Below, in pieces: positions 9,059-17,470 of a stretch of 64,000 nucleotides of DNA. Below the pieces are notes generated by a model that was given only the letters and a program-made list of their open reading frames with translations, was not told the DNA's origin and did no database searches. The translations under genes were made by a program, and so were the position numbers. Source of the DNA: DASYLJ01 sp964432595 (GTDB lineage: Bacteria; Desulfobacterota; Binatia; DP-6); contig CAYSOF010000003.1 of assembly GCA_964432595.1 (NCBI GenBank), forward strand, positions 124,001 through 188,000, given 5' to 3'. Every line of letters starts with the position of its first letter. The first letter of the stretch is position 1.

Positions 9059-9514
9059 ATGACCTTCTACGCGAAACACGCTCAGCCATCCGACCCGACC
9101 GAGGCTCCCTCCGCGCCGGCCTCGAGCGCGGACGACGAAGGCGCGCCCGCCGTGCCGCCATCGCACGACGCCCCACATCGACGCCTCATGGTGGCCATTC
9201 TCGACGACGCGCTCGTGGTCCTCAGGAGGCGGGACCGCAGCACACGGCGCCGCGTGCTGCGGGAGACCATCGAATGGTTCGAGATCGATGATCGCGCCTG
9301 GGTCTTCTCGTTCCTCAACGTGTGCGATGCGATCGATCTCGATGCGACCGCGGTACGCACACGGGTAGCGCCCGTCCTATCCGAAGCCAAGCGCTTCCTG
9401 TTCGGCAGCGAGCTCCGGCGTTCGGCATTCCCGCATACGAAACCGCACCCGCGTTCGACGCTGGCGTTGGTGTACCAGAGCTCTCCCGGCCGGTCCGAGG
9501 AAGCTCGGCCATGA
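9059..9514 (+). CDS. Conserved protein of unknown function
   Basis: 151 residues. The ATG at 9059 is set by a strong GGGGAGG ribosome site seven bases upstream; the open frame upstream has no support. The central part (about residues 40-110: LMVAILDDALVVL, ETIEWFEIDDRAWVFSFLNV, CDAIDLDATAVR) resembles a small family I have seen in deltaproteobacteria with a 'W-FSF-NVCEALGLD' core, of unknown function. The N-terminus is a low-complexity Pro/Ala/Ser stretch. Its stop overlaps the Crp/Fnr start by four bases, so it is the first gene of that operon. Confidence 0.7.
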   Translation: MTFYAKHAQPSDPTEAPSAPASSADDEGAPAVPPSHDAPHRRLMVAILDDALVVLRRRDRSTRRRVLRETIEWFEIDDRAWVFSFLNVCDAIDLDATAVRTRVAPVLSEAKRFLFGSELRRSAFPHTKPHPRSTLALVYQSSPGRSEEARP

Positions 9515-10329
9515 CGGCATTTCAGCATGGCGATCGACCCTGCGGCGTCAGCCGGTCGCTCGGGACGATGCGTGAGACCCCAGGGGCTCACTACGTCCGA
9601 GTTACGTTGCGTTCGGAGCTTCAGCACGCGACGCGACGGCTTCCGCTTAGCCCGTCGGTGATAGAAGCGTTCGTCCGCGAGTCGACCATTCTCTATCCGC
9701 ACGACGGACGGGATATTCCAGACGCGGCACCCAACTCCGGCGCTCTCGTCTTCGTGGTCGCTGGATCAGTCCGGGTGGAGATACGGGCAGAGCGGCGCAC
9801 GATACTCGAGTTCGTGCCGCCGGGTCGATTCGTGTGCCTGGCCGTTCCGCGCGGCACGACGCGACTCGTTGTTGCGGTGGCACACCGAGCGGCGGTACTA
9901 GCGAGCATTCCATACGCGCTCCTGACTGCAGTCATGGACGGAATGAGCTCGAATCACCGAACGATGCTCGCCCAACGCCACTGGCGCGGCCGATTCCACT
10001 TGGCCGTCGAGCGGAGCGTTCTCGCCGCGCTATCTCTCGAGCGCCGGGTACTCATGGCCATGGAGGGTCTCGCACGCAACTTCGGTCGGCCCCACCCGAG
10101 CGGCACTCTCATTACCCTGGACGTCATCCATCAGGACATCGCGGACCTCGTAGGGGCGAGCCGATCCCAAGTCACCCGTTGCCTCGGGCATCTACATGAA
10201 GCGGGTCTCTTGTGGTCGAGCAGCATCGGCTACGTTTTGCCTGGCGCGGGTGCCGCGGGAGCGCGACTCGAGCCGGTCAGGTCACGCCGCGCCCACCATT
10301 CGGCCGCAAGCGCCGCCTCGTCCCCATGA
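9511..10329 (+). CDS. Crp/Fnr family transcriptional regulator
   Basis: 272 residues. The start at 9511 is the ATG of an ATGA overlap with the previous gene. A cupin-like cyclic-nucleotide-binding fold (about residues 40-130, VVAGSVRVEIRAERRTILEF, PPGRFVCLAV) leads to a dimer helix and a Crp-type helix-turn-helix near residues 205-250 (VIHQDIADLVGASRSQVTRCL). Cysteines for an Fe-S cluster are absent, so it is not a classical Fnr. The usual phosphate-binding arginine motif for cAMP is not clear, so its ligand is open. Divergent from the PadR operon, it could control both. Confidence 0.82.
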   Translation: MTAFQHGDRPCGVSRSLGTMRETPGAHYVRVTLRSELQHATRRLPLSPSVIEAFVRESTILYPHDGRDIPDAAPNSGALVFVVAGSVRVEIRAERRTILEFVPPGRFVCLAVPRGTTRLVVAVAHRAAVLASIPYALLTAVMDGMSSNHRTMLAQRHWRGRFHLAVERSVLAALSLERRVLMAMEGLARNFGRPHPSGTLITLDVIHQDIADLVGASRSQVTRCLGHLHEAGLLWSSSIGYVLPGAGAAGARLEPVRSRRAHHSAASAASSP

Positions 10330-11276
10330 TGAGACGAAGGACGTGGCGTGCGCTCGCGCCACTCGTGCTGGCTTGGGAGCTCATCGAAGCACCTCCCGTT
10401 CACGCCCAAGGCGACGGGCGCAACATTCTTCTCCAAGCCAAGATTCGTGAGGGTCAACGACCATGGCGAGACCGTATTCAGACCGTCTCGCTGACGATGT
10501 CGGGGGTGGGTGCTCCGAAGCCCCGAACACTCCGACTCTACGAATTCCGGGAGTCCGCGACGGAAAGGCGGACGCTCATACGGTTCCTCGAGCCTGCGTA
10601 TCTGCGCGGCACGGGTGTCTTGGTGCACACGGGACGCGAGTCATCTCAGTGGCTCTTCCTGCCGAACGGCGAGCGCCTTCTTCAGCTGGACTCCGCTCAG
10701 CGCGACGCCCGGTTCGCTGGCAGCGACCTCAGCTATCGCGACCTCGCCCTTCTGACGGCCCTGCCTGGCTGGGGCCTGGCTGACGCGAATTCCAAGTCGA
10801 TCGGTAACGAGGTCATCGACGCCGTCCCGTGTCACGTGCTCGACCTCCTCCCCAAACAAGTCGCCGGAGCATACCCGATCATCCGCACGTGGCTCGGCAC
10901 CAACGATCTGGTATCGCGGCGCCTGGAGTTTCGCGATGCGAGCGGCGGCGTCCTGAAACGAGTCCAGCTCCAGGATATTCGAGACGTCAACAACGTGCCG
11001 CTCCCATTTCGTATCATCGTAGAGACATCGGCCGATGCGACGCAGACGGACATCGCTGTTCAGGACGCGCTCGTGAACGTCGGTCTCTCATCCGACTGCT
11101 TCACGACGGACACTCTGGCGCACCCCGCCGAGGACGAGACACGCTGCGCAGCATCTTCGCCTGCCAGCGCTCGCGTACCGCCGGAGATGGACGAGACGCC
11201 GCCGCCGGCAGGGGTCTGGGCCTGTCTGCGGCGCTTCTGGCACTGGATCAGGCGTCTCGTCGAGTCGCTTTGGTAA
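10326..11276 (+). CDS. LolA-like outer-membrane lipoprotein-sorting family protein
   Basis: 316 residues with a signal peptide ending near VHAQ. The mature part follows the LolA_like/'outer membrane lipoprotein-sorting protein' pattern: LYEFRESATERRTLIRFLEP, 'YLRGTGVLVHTG', 'QWLFLPNGERLLQL', 'FAGSDLSYRDL'. These half-barrel periplasmic proteins carry or sense lipids and are often encoded beside MacB/FtsX or MMPL exporters. The ATPase and permease 1-3 kb away make a functional link plausible. A Cys- and Trp-rich C-terminal tail (~60 residues) is not part of the domain. It overlaps the Crp gene by four bases. Confidence 0.82.
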   Translation: MMRRRTWRALAPLVLAWELIEAPPVHAQGDGRNILLQAKIREGQRPWRDRIQTVSLTMSGVGAPKPRTLRLYEFRESATERRTLIRFLEPAYLRGTGVLVHTGRESSQWLFLPNGERLLQLDSAQRDARFAGSDLSYRDLALLTALPGWGLADANSKSIGNEVIDAVPCHVLDLLPKQVAGAYPIIRTWLGTNDLVSRRLEFRDASGGVLKRVQLQDIRDVNNVPLPFRIIVETSADATQTDIAVQDALVNVGLSSDCFTTDTLAHPAEDETRCAASSPASARVPPEMDETPPPAGVWACLRRFWHWIRRLVESLW

Positions 11277-11413
11277 CGTCGCGAAGGTCCCGGCTCGAGT
11301 CGTCGCACGCCGGTGAGTCGTAGCGATCAGGACGTGAAGTTCGGGCCGCCGACCGGAAGCGGCATGAGCGGCCGAGGGCGGGATGCTCCTCGCGAACCTC
11401 GCCGCGACCCGGC

Positions 11414-11456
11414 GGGTCGACCGAGCCGGCTCGTTGAATCCCGACTCGGTCGACCC
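11414..11456. terminator. Perfect 12-base inverted repeat between convergent genes
   Basis: GGGTCGACCGAG at 11414-11425 and its exact reverse complement at 11445-11456 flank a 19-base loop. The hairpin lies in the 226-base gap between the ends of the LolA-like gene and the RHS gene, so it could stop transcription from both sides. There is no run of T after either arm, so rho-independent termination in the strict sense is not shown. No gene, and in particular no immunity gene, is visible in the gap. Confidence 0.5.
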
Positions 11457-11502
11457 CGTTCAGGCCGGACTCGTGCGCATGGCAGCGCTCATCAGCGACA
11501 CG

Positions 11503-14500
11503 TCAGAGCCACCGACATCGCCCGCGGCTGCCGCACCACCTGACCTTCTTCTTCACGCGGCGATCGGCCTTGCCATAGGCCCTCGCGTCCAAGCCCTTGG
11601 CGCGCTTGCGCGCCACTCGTGCGAGGTGCCGTCCCTTGGAGACGTGCCGCCGAGCCTCAGCGAGAGTCGATGCACTCTTCGCGCGATTCTTCCAGTATCC
11701 GGCTCGGGTGAATTGGTGCTCCGATGACATCAATCGCCACATGCGAGCGTTCTTCACGTCAGCGATATCTCGTCCGCGCCTGCGACCCGCGTCCCGAACG
11801 GACTTGGCGCAGTTCGCCGGTATCCGGCAGCCGGCACTCCCGAGATAGTCCCACTCGTGCTCGTCGGCGTACTTCTCTCGAATCCGTGGAGCGATCACGT
11901 GACGCCGCAACCAGAACGCGAATTTCCATGTGTCCTTCACGAACACATTCCCGCCGTCGTTGGCCTTCCACTGGCCCCCTTCCTTGTGGACATACGCGAG
12001 GCCCGAGCCCGCGGTCTTCGGAATCCGCGTGCCGTCGCTCCGCTCCTTGCGGTAGTACCGGTCCACGAATTCGTCGTCGCTCATGTCGTCGACGAACGAC
12101 TGAGCGGCGTTCCAGGCCGCGTCCGCGATACCGACGACGTCGGCGATGGTTGCCATAGCACTGACGGCGAAAGCAGCCCACGCGATACGGCCCGTCGGAT
12201 CGATCTTGTTCGTCGGAGAGTTCTGAACGTACCCGTAACGGTTCAGGCCGAGTAGGCCGTTTCCGTCCACGACTTCGTCCGCCTGCAGAAAGCGTCCAAG
12301 CACCGGGTCGTAGTAGCGGGCACGCATATAGATCAGACCACTGTCGGCCTCGTGGTAATGCCCAGTGTAACCGCGCTCCTGGCGGAAGCTGGAGGATTGC
12401 CACTGGACGTCGCCCCAGGGACCGTACTCGCGGCGATGCACCACGGCCCCGGCTTCGTCGGTCACGACCTCGATCGAGCCCTGTTCGTCGGCATGGAGCG
12501 TGTAGCGCCGCGTTGAGGCACCCGAGCCCACGGTCTTCATCACGAGCGAGAAGCCGTCGCCGTCGTTCTCGTCGAGCTTGATGTACTTCGTGACGGTTCC
12601 GTCCGGGGCGATCTCATAGTCGTTCGTCACCCACCGCGTGATTCGCGACCCGCGTTGCGCGCGGTAGCGCTCGCCGTCGGTGTCGTATGCATACTTCGTC
12701 GCCCCGATCTTGATCGGCATGCGCGCGGCGTCATAGCGGATGGACGCCCGTCGGCCGCGCGTCATGTTGCCGTTGGCATCGTAGCGGAAGCGGTGCTTTC
12801 CCATCGCGGCGACGGCGTGCGGGCGGGTGCTCGAGGCACCGGATGCCGGGTAGGAGTAGCCGCCGTTTCGGCGCGTCGCGACTAAGTTTCCGATGTCATC
12901 ATACGCGAAGTCGTCCGAGCGTTCGGGAGCCGTCTCGTTCACGGCATCGAGCAGCTCGTGAAGCGAGTCGTAGTCGAACGACCATCCAAGGGTCGGACCC
13001 GGGTGCGCGGAGGGAGACACTCCCGAGGTGTATACGCGGCGGACGAGACCATCGCGGTCGCGGTCGAGCATTTCGTCCTGGAGCACGAGTGCCCCATGCG
13101 TCGTCCGCAGCGAGGTGAGCCAGCCGCGGGCGGAGTCGTAACCGTACTGCGTGACTGTCCCGTTCGCGTTCCGGCGTTCACGCGCTCGATTGGCCGCGTC
13201 ATAGGAGATGTGATCGATGACGCCCGGAATCGACCGCAGTCGCCCAGCGTCGTCGAACAGTCGCACGGCGCTTTCCGAACCCGTGTCGAAGGAGCCGTCG
13301 GGGTAGCCAATCCGCACCAGCTTGCCGGCGACGTCGTACGTGTAGGTGAGAACGTAGGCCACGCCATCGATCTCACGGACGTAGCGGTCGACGCGACCGG
13401 AGCGATCGTAGTGGTAGCGCTCCGCGTTCCCGGTACCATGACTCGCGCGGGTCATTCGTCCGATTCCCGCGCCGCTGGACACCACGTCGTCGTATTCGAA
13501 GCGATGCACGACGGCCTTGCGCCCGCTGCCCACGGTTCGGCTGAGCGGCCGATCGAGCGCGTCGTAGACGACGGCCGTCCGCTGACCGAGGGCGTCGAGG
13601 CTTTCCGTCAGGCGGCCCTTCCGGTCGTAGGCGTATGTGCGAACGCCGCGATCGGGATCGACCTCGCGAATGACGCGATCGTCCCAGTCGCGTACGTAGG
13701 TCGTGACGTTACCTTTCGGATCCGTGACTCGATGGAGACCACCGCGGCCGTCGTACTCGTAGGTCGTGTAGAGCCATCGCGGGATGGGCGGCTCGCCGGC
13801 CTCGCTGCGGTCGAGGACTTCGCCGCGAAGGACCACTCGACCCTGCCCGTCCTGCCGCTCCATGGTACGGTGACCCATCGGATCGGTCGTGAAGGTGTCG
13901 CGAAGCCAACGCGACAGCAGGGATCGAGCGCCGTCGGCGTGACGGGTCTCGACCGCGTCGCCGCGCGCGTCGTACACCGTTTCCGTCCACACGCGCACCA
14001 CCGGCGATAGCCCGTCCCAATAGTACGGCTCGGATACGGCGACGACGTTCCCCTGCGCGTCGTACTGGGTCTCCTGCGTGATGGCTTGCGCGGGGCTCGG
14101 GCCGCGCGCCAGCGTGCGATACACGCGCCCGAGCCCGTCGGAATACGAGCGCGTCCACGCGTTACCGCTCATCCCGCTGGACGGCGGCACCTCGGTGAGC
14201 ACATGCTGTCGCGACGGGTTCCCGAGCTCCACGTACTGCGTACGCACGAAGCCGCCGTCGGGTCCTTCGACGAGGATGGCGCGACACAACGGATCGAACG
14301 TGGTGCGTGTCACGCCACCGTTGGCATCCGTCGTAGTCGCGGGGAGTCCGCAGACCGGGTCGAACGTGGTGGACACGACATGCCCGAGAGGATTCGTCAC
14401 GCGCGTCGGCCGATCATGGGTGTCGAAGGCCGTCGTCGTCACGGCACCGAGGGGATCGATGACACGCACCGGGTTTCCCTGGGTGTCGTACTCGGTCTGC

Positions 14501-17451
14501 ACCAACGACCATTGCGTCTCGTCAGTGCGCACCTCGGCGCGGGTCGGGCGGCCCACGTGCGGCGGCTGCAGGTGTGAGCCGTTACCATCGTAGACGGTCC
14601 GCGTCTCTTCCAGGAGCGCTCCGGCAACGGTCGCGCCGAGACGCACCTCGACCGCCGCTGGCAAGTTCACGAGGTACGCGGACCGGTTGGGCACGTAGGT
14701 AGTGCGCGTCGTCACCTCGTCCCCGGACGTGTCGCAATCGCCAAGGTCCGTCTGCAGTACAGCGTGACCGAATTCGTCATAGGTCATGGTCTCGGCGTCA
14801 CAGGTTCGAACGGACGCGCCGTCGAACACTTCGTAGCTTCGCCGAGCGACCGGCAGGACGCGATATGGCGGCAGCGCTTGCCCGTCGGACTCGAACGCAT
14901 ACTCGTTCTCGACACGCGCGAGCAGAACGTCGCGGCTGGAGCGCTGCTCTTCGACCCGAGGCGCTCCGCGCAAGGCATAGGTCTGATGATAGGTGACCTC
15001 GGTCCAGCCGCGTCCGGTCTCGCTGCCGATCGGCGGGGGCATCGTGCGCACGGTAGCGAAGCCGAGCGACGTCTTGTGGCGTCCGTCGTAGCGCCCACCT
15101 GCGTAGGAAAACGTGGTCTCCGCGGCGGCGGTTCGTCCGTCGCGCTGCGTGATCGCTTCGACCGTCATTCCGCGCATACCGCGCGTATCGGGCCACGACG
15201 TGGCGACGCGATAGCGCACCTCGAGCGTACCGCCGAAGCCGTTGCTTCGACGGAAGAGGAGGTCAGGCACCGCATGACTGACCAGGCTCACGGTGTGGCG
15301 TCCATCCGCTTGCCTGCAGACGGCGTCGGTGCGGCCGTCGCCGTCGAAGTCGCCCACGATCATCATCGGGAAGCCGCCCGTTCCCGACTCCGTGCCGTTG
15401 ACGCAACCAGACGCCAGGGCGATCGGAGCGTTGAAGCTGCGGCCGGTGGAAAGCGCCACGTAGATGAGATTTCCCGCCCTGCAGGCGAGATCGGTCCGTC
15501 CGTCGGCATTGAAGTCCGACGGATACTGGAATGCGTAGACCGTCTCGACGACTTGCCCGTTGATCAGGACGAACGTCCGGCCGCCGGAGGCGCCGTTCGG
15601 ACACAATGCCGGCGTCGCGTCCCATGGCGTCGCGCCTGCGACGAAGCCACGGCCGGTGCTGAGGGCAACCTGCTGTCGGCCGTCGCCGCTGCGGCAGCCA
15701 AGGTCTTCCTTGCCGTCGCCGTTGAAATCGCCGGTGAAGAGGTACTCGGTCGAGGTGCCGTCCTGGCTCATCCCGATGCCGTCGCCGCGCGGACACCATC
15801 CCGCCACCCAGGGAGCCGGCGGCGCGAAGCCGGTCCCGACCGAAAGGAGTACGGCGATCTCGCCGGTGCCGCCGGCCGTGCGACACGCGACGTCGGTACG
15901 TCCGTCGCCATTGAAGTCGCCGGCGAACTGGTAGCCCGGCGCCGCGCACCAACCGGTGGCCCACACACCAGGAGGGGTGAACCCTGAACGCGTCGACAGA
16001 CGCGCGAGGAGATTCCCACCTGAACGACAGCCGAGATCGGCAGCGCCGTCGCCGTCGAAGTCGCCGCCGAATCCGCGGTCGTCCGTGCCAGCGCACCACC
16101 CGGAGGCCCATTCCTGTGCGGCCGCGATCCCCGAGCCCGTGGAACGCGCGATGCGCATCGTGCCCGCACTGAGACACCCGAGATCGGTCATGCCGTCGCC
16201 GTCATAGTCGGCGTTCAGCTGCTGGTCGCGGTCCCATGGTCCCGAACAAAAGCTGGTGAGCTTCGGCCCGCCATCGACGAAGCCGGTGTTCCCGACCGTG
16301 GCATCGCTGCGGGAGTAGGCGATGTAGTGGATTCCGGAAGCCCGACAGCCGAGATCCTGTCGCCCGTCGCCGTCGAAGTCGCCGGTGTACTCGAGTTGGC
16401 CGGTGCTACCATTGCCGCTCCCGACCGCGCACCACACGCCAAGGCCACTGTCGCCGCCGGTCGCACCGTAGTCGCTCGGACTGGCGCCGGTGTACGTGAG
16501 TTGCGTCGCCGGATGCGACGCCCCACCCGTGACCTCGATCTCACCGTTCGCATCAGTCTGCAGGACGGCGTCGCTGCCGAACTCCTGAATCGACTGCAGA
16601 AGCGAGCGTCCCGTCAACGGGCCCTCGGTGTAACGCAAGCGATAGGCGGCCTGCATCCTCCGCGAGCCGACGGTGTCGAGCGCGAAGACCAGGATCGTCT
16701 TCACACGTCCCCGCACCGTGGTCAGGGCCATACCGTCGGCATAGCTCTCGACGTCCGGACGTGGTTCCCAGTGAAGCTCGACCTCACCCGTGCGGTAGGA
16801 GATCCGGCGCGGGTATAACCATCCGCCGCCGAAGAGCGTGTCGTCCCATGCATAGTCGACGCGGTGGCCGTCCGGGTCACTCACGGTCGACACCGCGAAC
16901 CGAAAGACCTTCGCACTGTTGCCGGCCAACTGGACGGGACGGTAGGTCGTGGTGGTACCGTCACCGTCGGTAATCTCCCAACGCGTGCTGGCCTCGTCAC
17001 TCCCCGGTAGGAACCGGATGCGCTCGAAGCGCTCCTGCTCCGGAAAGTGCGTCCCGCCGTTGTCGCAACTCGCCGAGGGCCCGTGTGGCTGGTTGCACGG
17101 TCGCAGGATCGCCCCGTCGAGAAGCCAGAGGTCGCTCGCGTCGTATGCGGGCGCGCCGCGGCCATGGCCTGCACGCTCGATCACGCTGAGCCCGGAGAGC
17201 GCCCAGCCGACGCCCGCATAGCCGTTGCCACCACCGGACCCGTAGGCGAGTGCCAGCTCCGGCTCGAGGTCGTGGAACGGCGGCACGTCGATGTCGATCC
17301 GGTCCTGGTATGCACCCCCGGACGGATCGATCCAGCCGAAGCCATGTCCCGTCTTCTCGGTGGTTCCTCCTCCGCTATTGGGGCTCGGGGGAGCGCCGTG
17401 CGCGGCAACGGCGAACACGATCAGAGCCAACGTTGCAGTGATGGCATTCAT
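11503..17451 (-). CDS. Secreted SpvB/FG-GAP/RHS-repeat protein with a variable C-terminal tip (polymorphic-toxin-like)
   Basis: 1982 residues from the ATG at 17451, set by a GGAGGGG ribosome site and a signal peptide (MNAITATLALIVFAVAAHG). Order: SpvB N-terminal domain (residues ~30-330), about eight FG-GAP/VCBS repeats of the GDFDGDGRTDLGCR type (~400-780), a TcdB-middle-like part, then many YD/RHS repeats (~960-1680). The RHS core motif (LIYMRARYYDPVLGRFLQAD) ends at DPTGR. The last 227 residues (11506-12186) start with a hydrophobic helix and end in a Lys/Arg-rich segment; I recognise no toxin fold there. RHS shells encapsulate a cleaved tip, usually a toxin. It lies 19 bases after its upstream partner. 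Confidence 0.9.
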   Translation of the reverse strand: MNAITATLALIVFAVAAHGAPPSPNSGGGTTEKTGHGFGWIDPSGGAYQDRIDIDVPPFHDLEPELALAYGSGGGNGYAGVGWALSGLSVIERAGHGRGAPAYDASDLWLLDGAILRPCNQPHGPSASCDNGGTHFPEQERFERIRFLPGSDEASTRWEITDGDGTTTTYRPVQLAGNSAKVFRFAVSTVSDPDGHRVDYAWDDTLFGGGWLYPRRISYRTGEVELHWEPRPDVESYADGMALTTVRGRVKTILVFALDTVGSRRMQAAYRLRYTEGPLTGRSLLQSIQEFGSDAVLQTDANGEIEVTGGASHPATQLTYTGASPSDYGATGGDSGLGVWCAVGSGNGSTGQLEYTGDFDGDGRQDLGCRASGIHYIAYSRSDATVGNTGFVDGGPKLTSFCSGPWDRDQQLNADYDGDGMTDLGCLSAGTMRIARSTGSGIAAAQEWASGWCAGTDDRGFGGDFDGDGAADLGCRSGGNLLARLSTRSGFTPPGVWATGWCAAPGYQFAGDFNGDGRTDVACRTAGGTGEIAVLLSVGTGFAPPAPWVAGWCPRGDGIGMSQDGTSTEYLFTGDFNGDGKEDLGCRSGDGRQQVALSTGRGFVAGATPWDATPALCPNGASGGRTFVLINGQVVETVYAFQYPSDFNADGRTDLACRAGNLIYVALSTGRSFNAPIALASGCVNGTESGTGGFPMMIVGDFDGDGRTDAVCRQADGRHTVSLVSHAVPDLLFRRSNGFGGTLEVRYRVATSWPDTRGMRGMTVEAITQRDGRTAAAETTFSYAGGRYDGRHKTSLGFATVRTMPPPIGSETGRGWTEVTYHQTYALRGAPRVEEQRSSRDVLLARVENEYAFESDGQALPPYRVLPVARRSYEVFDGASVRTCDAETMTYDEFGHAVLQTDLGDCDTSGDEVTTRTTYVPNRSAYLVNLPAAVEVRLGATVAGALLEETRTVYDGNGSHLQPPHVGRPTRAEVRTDETQWSLVQTEYDTQGNPVRVIDPLGAVTTTAFDTHDRPTRVTNPLGHVVSTTFDPVCGLPATTTDANGGVTRTTFDPLCRAILVEGPDGGFVRTQYVELGNPSRQHVLTEVPPSSGMSGNAWTRSYSDGLGRVYRTLARGPSPAQAITQETQYDAQGNVVAVSEPYYWDGLSPVVRVWTETVYDARGDAVETRHADGARSLLSRWLRDTFTTDPMGHRTMERQDGQGRVVLRGEVLDRSEAGEPPIPRWLYTTYEYDGRGGLHRVTDPKGNVTTYVRDWDDRVIREVDPDRGVRTYAYDRKGRLTESLDALGQRTAVVYDALDRPLSRTVGSGRKAVVHRFEYDDVVSSGAGIGRMTRASHGTGNAERYHYDRSGRVDRYVREIDGVAYVLTYTYDVAGKLVRIGYPDGSFDTGSESAVRLFDDAGRLRSIPGVIDHISYDAANRARERRNANGTVTQYGYDSARGWLTSLRTTHGALVLQDEMLDRDRDGLVRRVYTSGVSPSAHPGPTLGWSFDYDSLHELLDAVNETAPERSDDFAYDDIGNLVATRRNGGYSYPASGASSTRPHAVAAMGKHRFRYDANGNMTRGRRASIRYDAARMPIKIGATKYAYDTDGERYRAQRGSRITRWVTNDYEIAPDGTVTKYIKLDENDGDGFSLVMKTVGSGASTRRYTLHADEQGSIEVVTDEAGAVVHRREYGPWGDVQWQSSSFRQERGYTGHYHEADSGLIYMRARYYDPVLGRFLQADEVVDGNGLLGLNRYGYVQNSPTNKIDPTGRIAWAAFAVSAMATIADVVGIADAAWNAAQSFVDDMSDDEFVDRYYRKERSDGTRIPKTAGSGLAYVHKEGGQWKANDGGNVFVKDTWKFAFWLRRHVIAPRIREKYADEHEWDYLGSAGCRIPANCAKSVRDAGRRRGRDIADVKNARMWRLMSSEHQFTRAGYWKNRAKSASTLAEARRHVSKGRHLARVARKRAKGLDARAYGKADRRVKKKVRWCGSRGRCRWL

Positions 17452-17470
17452 CGGTAGTCCCCTCCACTCG

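Noticed and set aside
11277..11502. Immunity gene for the RHS tip
   Set aside because: No open frame with a start and coding character on the minus strand; only a hairpin is present.
15300..16500. Regularly spaced short repeats that might suggest a CRISPR array
   Set aside because: The spacing follows FG-GAP/VCBS protein repeats inside the RHS gene; the DNA repeats are imperfect and in frame.
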